Part shown: positions 1 to 10,170 of the stretch, one piece after another | Layout: each line of letters begins with the position of its first letter | Numbering within the stretch: the first letter of the stretch is position 1 | NCBI RefSeq assembly: GCF_965363235.1 | Contig: NC_134847.1 | Span: 73,476,268 to 73,540,267, forward strand | Source: Mytilus galloprovincialis | Taxonomy: Eukaryota; Mollusca; Bivalvia; Mytilida; Mytilidae | Length of the DNA: 64,000 nucleotides | Reading direction: 5' to 3' | The notes under the pieces: generated by a model | Told to the model about the DNA's origin: nothing | What the model saw: the letters and a program-made list of their open reading frames with translations, nothing else | The model's database searches: none | Translations under genes and position numbers: made by a program

Positions 1-3000
1 AATGCCCGTTTCAATCCCGACTTCCGAATGTCTAAAAACATTCTAGAACTTCACAAAATCCCACTTCCGGCCTCCATTGCTTTGTGTACATTCCATTCAG
101 CGTCATCAATCTTGTGGCAGGCAATACAGGTCAAGCAAATCGTATTTTTAGGAATTTTAAAATGACATGCTCCTTACGTCTTTCGCGATTTTCCCGCGAA
201 AAAAGCCCAACCAAAATGAAAGGAAAACTAATTGAAAAACGATGCCCATGCCATAATTTTGAACAGGAATATAGAGTAGGTTAATGAAAATAATTTACAT
301 TTATTTTTCATAGAATTTTCTTTTTATTCATTATAAAAAGATCGATATTCTGACCATCATGACTGTAGATAAATATTCATACAGAATTCCATTGATGTCA
401 AAAGGGATGGCAAAAAAAGAGTTTTCCTGTTGAATAAAACCCAAAATTATTGCAAACTATTTTGAAGCAATATCCCACAAAGAAATAACGTAATTGCCGT
501 ACACTGGAAAATCCCCTAATTGACAGTAGAACAATTTGATTGGGTAGAACGAATTAACATCACGTGATTTTGACGCCATTGAAATTTAAATGTAAACAAA
601 CAAGGTCAGAAGGTTCAGTATGGGACAGCATCGTACATTTAGTTACTGACAAATAATTATGAGTTACCAAGCTTGACAATGCATAGTAATAAAAAATGAA
701 AGCTAAGTGTACAGAAAAAATAAGAAAAAAATAGCCTTAGGATAACGACTTATCATTACACCTGGATACATCTGGGATCTATATGGAGTTCTAGATTTCA
801 TTTGATTTAGAGATGTGATTCCAAGTGGAATCCAACTGTGCAATAGGCTGTGCTCAGTGTTATCAGGTTATGAGCAGCTGATGAGACATTCGAAATCAAA
901 ACTACACAAGTACATGTATATTGGTCACTATCAAAAATTGGTTTACCGATTTATACGTTTTTCAACTACACTCTTGTTGACTGACACACCCAGTCTTGCT
1001 TCTAGAGTTGCAATTTACTTTCATGTTGTTACCACTTCCATTTCCAAAATGGGTCTGAATCCCTCTGGTTTATGAATGGAAATACTACTACAGCTTTTAG
1101 TCGAAAGAACTTTTAACACCAAAGTAGCCATTATACTCTTTCAATCAGATAATCCTCATATCTGCTCTTTAATATTGTTATTGCTTTTAAAGTTCCATAG
1201 AAATGATAGAAATTACTAATTGTTGTAATACCATGGATAAGCCATATATATATATACATGTAAGGCCTCTATTAGAAAATAAACATTTGGTATCTTGTAG
1301 TATATACTTGTATTCAATAACTATGGTAGGTAATCATGGACCACTTCTGTGTATGACATGGTTGATAGTTCCTGGGGTTTATGGAAGCTGAGCATCCATC
1401 CCCTAGACAAGTTGAAAACTTAAATGCTGTAATCTGAGTACAACTTTTTAAATCCATATCTGATTTAAAATTTAAAGTTTGATACTGGTCTAAAGAACTT
1501 ATTCTTTTAAATGCTGTGGATGGATTGATTGAAGGCTTTATACTTCCCTTTAATATGATTATGTTTCTTAGAAAAGATATCAAGAAATATAAAACAAATA
1601 ATTGCTGAAGTTGAAAAAAAATGTAATTTTAATATATATAATCAATTTCATCAATTTTAAGATAATTTTGGATTTACAAATATCTTCTTTTTGAGTTTTC
1701 TACACATTTAAAACTGATAAAAAACAGTCAGGTCATCCACTAAATGTCATCTCTGCTTCCTATTGTTATGTGCCATCCATTACTACTTCCAGTCTCATTA
1801 AAAGATAAACCTGTATCTTGATTTCTTAATTAGCTTCTCTCATGTTCTCACCCCACCTGTTAGTAGAAAGTTACAGTGAAGATGTCAGAGTGATATTTAC
1901 AGATGTCTCAGAAAAGTTTAAAGAAAATCATGGCATGCTATTTACATGGTAAATTGTAAATGAAAGTCCATGCAAATTTGAACATAGAAATCACATCTGA
2001 TAGATGTCTTTTATTTTGTTTTATTGTCTTGTGAGGTTGTTGTTCAACTCTCCTTATGATCATATTCAAAGCAGTATATCAAGTTGGAGGAAAACTATGC
2101 ACAATTTTTTTAAAAGGGGGGCGGGTTCAACCTTTTGAACCCTCCCCCTGGATCTGCCACTGCACCTTATACAGTTAAGTTGCAGATTCAAAGGATAAAA
2201 GCTATGTTCAAAGCATCACATAATAACAGGTTTTACAAAAAAAAAAATTAATTATATAATTTTATGCATTTTAATATGGTTTAAAATTTGAAATTATTTA
2301 ATTGGATAAAAGCACAATATTTATAATGCTTAATCCTAGAATACAACAATGATAATATCCTATTCTTGTGGTACATTTGTCATTGGTAGTTAGGCTTTTT
2401 CAATTCATTTTTATTGTTGCCAGTAATTACTCTTAAAGTCTGTTAAAGTCATTAAGATGTTATTGGTAAAGATGACCTTTCTCCCCTCATGAGAAAGTAT
2501 GCTCAGTTTTCTCATTGATGTAAATTTGTTTCCTGCTACATTTTGTACTTGCTAATTTTATTTTAACATGCACATGTTTCCAAGTTAACTGATACTACTG
2601 TCAGCTGAATACACACTGAAACTGATATTGTGTAATTACAAGTTTTATCAAATACTACATTCCTCTGTTTATCAAGAATCTTGCAAATTTAATAGAAAGA
2701 AAACAATTTTATGGGGTTCAGTATGGGATATAAGTTTTAGAATTTAATTATTCAGAGAGTAAAGAAAATGTAATTTTTTGTTGCAGATTCAAAGGAAACA
2801 CAACATGCTTATAGCATTGCATAATAAGATTTTTATTTGTTAATTTAAGTTTGAACTTTTGATCTTTTTTTGTATGCAATTGCAAACACCAATAAATATT
2901 TATATTTTGAACAATTTTAATTTGCTTGTTGCATTTTGTTAGGACATTATTTAGGTATAAAAGTTTGAGTTTACCTTTACTTACATGACTTACATGAAGT

Positions 3001-4250
3001 TCAAGTAAGAAGTTATGCAAGTTCAATAAAATAAAAATTCCTGGGCATGAAATTATCATTTCACTACTAGTGTAAATCTTTAGTTCAAAGTAATTTATTA
3101 AAGTGAAATTGGTATGTACTTGTGCTATAGGAACACCATATATAATTACTCCATTAATAAAGCAAGGACCTTCATCAACTGAATGAATGGTATTTTAATA
3201 ATATACCTGTACCCGTTTTAACATATGTGAATTTACTCAATGAGACTTTGTTAAGTCTATAGTAGCACTTGTAGGCATCAGCTGGGAATTATATCATTAT
3301 TTAATTAGGAAACACTCACAGTATTATGGGTAGTTCCTTGAACCAACAGATTATTAATGTGTTTAAAAACATATTGATGTCAAATGTATGTGAATTGAAA
3401 TTTATCAAGGTTTCAGATTTGTTTCTAGTCTATTAGTAGTCTAACCCAAAAGAGTCTTTATTTATTTGTTAATATTTACACAGGCCCATTAGACTTACCA
3501 TATACAAGATATACAGAGAAATATGAATGATCAGTAGAGGATCCATGTGAGGGGGATATGGGGACATATAGTTGCCCCCCCCCCCCCCCTTTAACCTTTT
3601 ACCCCTGTCCTGATGCTGGTTGTATTAATTGAAAGATTCTGGGCATACATTGCTCAAAAAGACTTACCAAATCTATATATTTGCATATATTGATTAATCT
3701 CTTTAATTGTAAGTATGTTAATCTTTTTATCACTTTGTACTGTGTGAAAGGTTGCTCAATAATTTAATTATAAATATAGGTATGAGGTTTAACCAGGCCA
3801 AATATAATGCGTGAAATTAAAATCAGATAAATCGAAGAAATATTCAAAAAAATTCAAAAGATGATAACAAGTATTTGTAAATACAGGTTCATAGTAAACA
3901 GTTACATTCCCCAAACTAGAACTTTTTATGTAGCACCTTTTGTATGACTGTCATTTTGTGAGACCTTTTGTGGGATTAAAATATTTGAAGTGGATCAGCC
4001 ATTGATAATGATACTTATCTTTTGACACAATCATAAATATCTATGTCAGACAGGATTTTTTAACTGGTATACTTGACCTGCTGTGACCTTTTTTAAAACC
4101 TTCAGATCTTTAGATATTCAGTGGGGAGCTTTTTAAATACACAAAGTTTAAGTAGTTTAATTCAGTTTTCAAATGAGCATTTTGAGTTATAAGAACTAGC
4201 GTCAAAGCTTTTTACATAACTTGATAAGAAGCTTCTAGATGTAGGTACAT
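1..4250. other. gene-free flank, upstream of the transgelin-like gene
   Basis: No convincing coding exon, tRNA or long inverted repeat is visible. The open frames are short (under 90 codons), AT-rich and of no recognisable family. Small items: 2112-2165 is an end fragment of the GGATCCGCCACTG poly-C element; 3540-3595 holds another fragment of it with a C run; about 57 bases beginning TTGCAGATTCAAAGGA at about 2182 recur in diverged form at about 2783. The missing first exon and promoter of the transgelin-like gene could lie here, but I cannot identify them. Confidence 0.5.
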
Positions 4251-4254
4251 GTAT

Positions 4255-5800
4255 GTATCAATGAGACAGCAAACAAACAACATAAGAAAACAAAATATAC
4301 TTGGTTTATATGAAAAGATGTAAGTAACAAAAGGTTACTTTTAATCATGAGCAAAACTCATACCATATTGTCACAATAGAAGGCCTTGACATACCATATT
4401 GTCACAATAATAGGCCTTGCCATAACTCATACCATATTGTCACAATAATAGGCCTTGCCATAACTCATACCATATTGTCACAATAATAGGCGGGCCATAA
4501 CTCATACCATATTGTCACAATAATAGGCCTTGCCATAACTCATACCATATTGTCACAATAATAGGCGGGCCATAACTCATACCATATTGTCACAATAATA
4601 GGCCTTGACATAACTCATACCATATTGTCACAATAATAGGCCTTGACATAACTCATACCATATTGTCACAATAATAGGCGGCCCATAACTCATACCATAT
4701 TGTCACAATAATAGGCCTTGCCATAACTCATACCATATTGTCACAATAATAGGCCTTGCCATAACTCATACCATATTGTCACAATAATAGGCCTTGCCAA
4801 AACTCATACCATATTGTCACAATAATAAGCCTTGCCATAACTCATACCATATTGTCACAATAATAGGCCTTGACATAACTCATACCATATTGTCACAATA
4901 ATAGGCCTTGCCATAACTCATACCATATTGTCACAATAATAGGCCTTGCCATAACTCATACCATATTGTCACAATAATAGGCCTTGACATAACTCATACC
5001 ATATTGTCACAATAATAGGCCTTGACATAACTCATACCATATTGTCACAATAATAGGCGGGCCATAACTCATACCATATTGTCACAATAATAGGCCTTGC
5101 CATAACTCATACCATATTGTCACAATAATAGGCGGGCCATAACTCATACCATATTGTCACAATAATAGGCCTTGCCATAACTCATACCATATTGTCACAA
5201 TAATAGGCCTTGCCATAACTCATACCATATTGTCACAATAATAGGCCTTGCCAAAACTCATACCATATTGTCACAATAATAGGCCTTGCCATAACTCATA
5301 CCATATTGTCACAATAATAGGCCTTGCCAAAACTCATACCATATTGTCACAATAATAGGCCTTGACATAACTCATACCATATTGTCACAATAATAGGCCT
5401 TGACATAACTCATACCATATTGTCACAATAATAGGCGGCCCATAACTCATACCATATTGTCACAATAATAGGCCTTGACATAACTCATACCATATTGTCA
5501 CAATAATAGGCCTTGTCAAAACTCATACCATATTGTCACAATAATAGGCCTTGTCAAAACTCATACCATATTGTCACAATAATAGGCCTTGCCATAACTC
5601 ATACCATATTGTCACAATAATAGGCCTGGCCATAACTCATACCATATTGTCACAATAATAGGCCTTGACATAACAAAATGTGCAGGAAAGGACCATTTCA
5701 TACCAGAAAACCAACAGCCTTATTTACATGATTTAAAACCAAATGAGAAACATATAAAACAAACATTAACCAGTGATGAACACTTACAACATGTATATGG
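4255..5800. mobile_element. SINE-like dispersed element hosting the 38-bp minisatellite
   Basis: The flanks of the 38-bp array resemble consecutive parts of the SINE-like family seen intact at 29962-30338 and 33541-33970. On the left are 'CAATGAGACA' and 'ATGAGCAAAACTCATACC' (family: ATGAGCAAAGCCCATACC). On the right are 'AAAACCAACAGCCTTATTTA' (family: AAAACTAACGGCCTTATTTA), then an 'AACATATAAAACAAAC' stretch and 'ACCAGTGATGAA' (family: ACCACTGAATTA). The order is conserved, so the array sits inside one degraded copy. Boundaries are approximate. Confidence 0.6.
4354..5673. repeat. 38-bp minisatellite, about 35 head-to-tail copies
   Basis: The unit is ACTCATACCATATTGTCACA followed by ATAATAGGCCTTGCCATA. 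About 35 copies lie head to tail with few substitutions. Variation is concentrated in the last ten bases: GCCTTGCCAT, GCCTTGACAT and GCCTTGTCAA types, and a 37-bp form with GCGGGCCAT or GCGGCCCAT. Variant types are interspersed and recur in short blocks, as expected from repeated unequal exchange. There are no unique spacers. Confidence 0.97.
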
Positions 5801-8686
5801 TTTTTCCACTTCCTTGGATATTATTCCACTTAAGATTGTTTATATTTGAAATTTTGAAACATGAGACTTGCCAAACATTTCTTATGTTTAACCTTCAACT
5901 GTCAAGAGTGAAGATATAATGTTGTATTTCATAATATACAGTATTGTAAAGTGTTTAAGTTTGTTTGACGCCATCCGCTATAATTATCTTTTTATTTTTT
6001 TTGTGTGTGACTATTTTAAAATACATGTACCTACAATTTTAAAGGGAGATTACTCTTAAAAAACTTTATAGATCATTAAAAGGAATAACCCCCTCTCTTT
6101 TCAGTACACAAGCAGATATACATTGCATATATAGATTATGATTCCATGATCTGATCTGGTGTATTTTGCGTTTCCATAATTTGACTGTTGTTTGTACCTG
6201 ATTGCTAAGAACTACAAAGTAGAAAGTCTGGTATAAAACCATCCTGATCGCAAAATCTTGGATTATAAACATGATAAATTATTTGTATTCAAAAACACAC
6301 CTTCTGTGTATTGATGTAGTATTCTGCAACATGTTGTCTCACAGATAATACAACTAGATAAGTAATTTAACGCTTACTTTAAGTATCCATCTGTGTGTAA
6401 AATGCCTTATTCATCATTCATATGACCTTGACTATATGGTAAACAGTCTATTGTAAAATGTGTATCAAAGTGCTGGAAGTTCAGCAAATTCCAACAAGCT
6501 TTATCAATATTGTAGGAGGGGATTCTAGTCTCAGGTTCTTTTCCAGCGTGCACTATATTTAGTTTTGGGAAAGGAGGGGGATTGTTGTAAAGTTTTATTA
6601 TTATTTTCTTTTTTTTTAGCAGAATAGCAAAATCTATTAGCTGAGGAAGGGATGTGTTTCAGTGAATATTCTGAAAATTATATATATATTTTTTTTTTAC
6701 CAAAGACTAAAGGATTCGAGTTTTACTTAAACTACCCCTTGAATCTGAGAACAGTTACGGAAGCTCTTGAAAATTTACAAACAATGAATACATAGGTTTG
6801 TAAGAGGATAATTTCGAACATATCCTTTTAAATACGATTAAGTGATTTAAAATAAGTGTAAGTGAACCATTGAAAAGAATAAAGACCTAAACAAAATATT
6901 TACTTTGTCACAAGTAGTCAGTTAATTGTAATTTAATCTGTGGTTTTTAAAAAACAATTTACTTCTTCACCAGTCCTTAAGATATTGTTAATGTTTTGAG
7001 GTGTATTTAAATATTTTGTGGTATAAATGTGCAGAATGATAGAAATGTTTGTATTGATTAGATTTCATACTTCTCATATTTTATTACAACACACCACATT
7101 CTTAAAATATTTTGATATTGAAAGAGTCATTGATCTGTTACTTTTTAATGCAGTATTAGAAATGAGGTCCATGTGAAGAATTTTTGTATTGAATAGTAAT
7201 ATAAAGGCTAATAGGAAGATGGATGAAAAATCAACTGTTATGTAGTCAGGTGCCAAGCACATTAAAAATTGAGCCAAATGACCTTTTGTACTATTCATGT
7301 GTAGACGGCACAAATGTCCTCTCAGATGAGGTGTTTGCCCTTTTGTCATCTATGCCAAGACCTATTTATAATGTTACAGGTTCCCTCTATGCCCTGAGAC
7401 CTGACAGTGAACTTTTTTCCTTATATTGGACACTAAACTATATTTTCCTTTTGAATGACACAGCATATTTGTTTTATTAATATATTTTGAGATTTTTTTC
7501 ACAAGGAGTTTGTCACTCTGTGAACAAACAATAATTTTTATTTAATGTCAAACAGTTTATTTTTCTCAAATGTCCTCATAACTTTTACATTAAGTCGGTT
7601 GATTTAACTTAACATGGGCAAAAGTCAAGTTGCCAGACTAAGTAAATTAATTTTGGCATGAATGGGACTTTTGACACCCAAGTGAAATGTTAGTTTCCAA
7701 AATTTTATATTTTAAGTATAAGCAAGAGTGGAATATGTTTTAGATTAGTTTTGTTTTGTCTTTCATAGATATGTATTTGGTTTCATTTGAAAGTGAACAC
7801 TATATTCTGTGTCTTTGAATGTCTGAAAATCTGGTATTATTATTTTCTGGTCCAGTTTTCTAATATATATATATATATATATAATATGACATATGTTGTA
7901 TAAAGGTTTGTGATGTCATTCATTTGTTATTGCCATTCATATTAACTTCATCTTGATTAAATTCTTATGTTGATCTGGGATAAACATTTTATCAGATATA
8001 TTATGTACAGCTTCAGAACTTACCGAAAATATTCATGACACATCAAAGATAAGCTATACACGTACAGTACATTCTATTTTTGGAATGCAATTACAGAATT
8101 TTAAGTGGTTTATTTGAAGGTGTATCTAAGTGAAGTTCCTTCTGTAGTGTATATATATATATATATATAGAAGTGTATAAAGGGCCTTCAAAATAATTTA
8201 AATACTTGAGCTTTGAAAGTTTGAAGATAAACTTTAGTTTTCAATTTTCAACTATGTTTTGCGATTTCAAAAAAGCCAGTGTATCCCAAACTCTGTCTGA
8301 CTGACAAAATTTCATTAGTTCAGACAGAAATAGTTTAGGTTTTTGTGCTTTTTGTATCTTAATATCAAGAGTAAGAGCTAAACTAACTTGATTTTACATT
8401 TTCCAGCTACATTCATCTGTTAGATTAATACAAGACACACAAAAACAGACATTATTATGTAATTTAGCATCATCCAGGAAGACAGCTGTAAAACAGTTGT
8501 AACCTCATTCATCAAGTATTCTCATTACATTATATGCAAGTGGGTAATTAGAATATTCTCTTCCTGTTGATTTTTAGGCATGTTAGAGTTATGTCCCTTC
8601 CATTAATTAAATTTCAATAAAATTCATACATTTAACTTCAAGATGACTTTTTTATTGGCAATTGTATAGGTAAGTGATTTAAAACA
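5801..8686. other. gene-free stretch with two TA microsatellites
   Basis: No coding exon is recognised. (TA)n tracts lie at about 7863-7884 and 8148-8169. The 85-codon open frame at 7223-7480 has no recognisable domain and no exon-like boundaries. A strong donor-like AG/GTAAGTG occurs at about 8671, but the short frame before it ends in a stop. Confidence 0.5.
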
Positions 8687-9769
8687 TAAATCTGAATACA
8701 GTCATAGGAAACAGTGTCCACTATTTATATGATAAATCTGAATACAGACATAGGAAACAGTGTCCACTATTTATATGATGAATCTGAATACAGACATAGG
8801 AAACAGTGTCCACTATTTATATGATAAATCTGAATACAGACATAGGAAACAGTGTCCATTATTTATATGATAAATCTGAATACAGACATAGGAAACAGTG
8901 TCCACTATTTATATGATAAATCTGAATACAGACATAGGAAACAGTGTCCATTACTTATATGATAAATCTGAATACAGACATAGGAAACAGTGTCCACTAT
9001 TTATATGATAAATCTGAATACAGACATAGGAAACAGTGTCCACTATTTATATGATAAATCTGAATACAGACATAGGAAACAGTGTCCACTATTTATATGA
9101 TAAATCTGAATACAGACATAGGAAACAGTGTCCACTATTTATATGATAAATCTGAATACAGACATAGGAAACAGTGTCCACTATTTATATGATAAATCTG
9201 AATACAGACATAGGAAACAGTGTCCACTATTTATATGATAAATCTGAATACAGACATAGGAAACAGTGTCCACTATTTATATGATAAATCTGAATACAGA
9301 CATAGGAAACAGCAATCTAATAAAGAACCAATCTCTCATCGCTCCCGTTTTCTGATATGTCGCGTGGGAGATCTAACGAAACCCCCTTTGAGGTCACATC
9401 TGAGTGAACTAGAAGTTACAAATTTATAATGAAATGCAAATATGTTGACAACCTATTAATAAGCCAATCAAAAAAGTTTATGAATTATTTTGACTGATGA
9501 TTTCGTCGTATATAAAATGAGTCACATCCCTTTACCTTACGATAAACTTTCAAGATTGTGGAAGACTCAATTTCATTGGTCAAAAAAGACACACCTACGA
9601 GGTCACTCACATGTGACCTCAAATTGGGGTTTCGTTAGATCTCCCACGCGACATATCAGAAAACGGGAGAGATGAGAGATCGGTTTTTAATTAGATTGAG
9701 GAAACAGTGTCCACTATTTATATGATAAATCTGAATACAAACATAGGAAACAGTGTCCATTATTTATAT
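8687..9769. repeat. 46-bp minisatellite, interrupted by a MITE
   Basis: The unit is GATAAATCTGAATACAGACA followed by TAGGAAACAGTGTCCACTAT and TTATAT. About 13.5 copies run from 8687 to 9312 and a further 1.5 from 9699 to 9769. The units are nearly identical; CAC/CAT and TAT/TAC variants recur. The insertion at 9313-9698 splits one unit. Confidence 0.96.
9313..9698. mobile_element. 386-bp MITE with ~100-bp terminal inverted repeats and 9-bp target duplication
   Basis: The element starts CAATCTAATAAAGAACCAAT and ends in the near-perfect reverse complement. The inverted arms extend roughly 9313-9410 and 9598-9698, including the shared CCGTTTTCTGATATGTCGCG and GGGAGATCTAACGAAACCCC blocks. The flanks are AGGAAACAG (9304-9312) and AGGAAACAG (9699-9707), an exact 9-bp target-site duplication, and the interrupted minisatellite unit shows the empty site. 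Long arms with a 9-bp duplication suggest a Mutator-like (MULE) non-autonomous element; Merlin is an alternative. No transposase is encoded. Confidence 0.92.
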
Positions 9770-10015
9770 GATTTGGCCCCCAACTGTTTTCCTACCAAAG
9801 GTGAACTGTTTTTTCAGCTTCCTCCACAAATGACAAAATGACCACCTTAAAATAGCATTATAGTGCTGAAAGTGGCATTAAACATCATCCAATCCAACTA
9901 TTTTGATTTTAGTGAAAGTAATGATTATTATGTTGAATTTTTTTTTTTTATCTCCATACCAAATTATACAGTGAAGTTTTACTAATGATATATACTGTTA
10001 TTTTGTTCTCCTCAG

Positions 10016-10170
10016 ATAAACAGATCTTTTGATATTGATGAGGCTAAAAAATGTTTGAAATGGATTTGTTCTACGTCAGGGGAGACAATTGAAATAAATG
10101 GAATTGAAGAAAGAGACAAGATGATGGCATTCTTCCATACTACACTTAAAGATGGAATGGTTTTATGCAG
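10016..10170 (+). CDS. TAGLN-like: transgelin-like gene (+), exon 2
   Basis: Preceded by TTCTCCTCAG and followed by GTATAA. Encodes the N-terminal half of the CH domain, starting INRSFDIDEAKK and ending DGMVLC plus two bases of an Arg codon (phase 2). The equivalent exon of the paralogue is 137 nt; this one is 155 nt, six codons longer, the extra residues lying in the IEINGIEERDK loop. Confidence 0.92.

Noticed and set aside
4354..5673. CRISPR-like array
   Set aside because: Units are contiguous 37-38-bp repeats without unique spacers, in a eukaryotic genome with no cas genes; the same holds for the 46-bp and 59-bp arrays.
7223..7480. 85-codon + strand gene
   Set aside because: No family resemblance, no supporting neighbour, and a length possible by chance over 64 kb.
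8641..8680. First exon of the + strand transgelin-like gene ending at the AG/GTAAGTG donor
   Set aside because: The only ATG frame before the donor ends in TAG and shows no resemblance to the paralogue's N-terminus.
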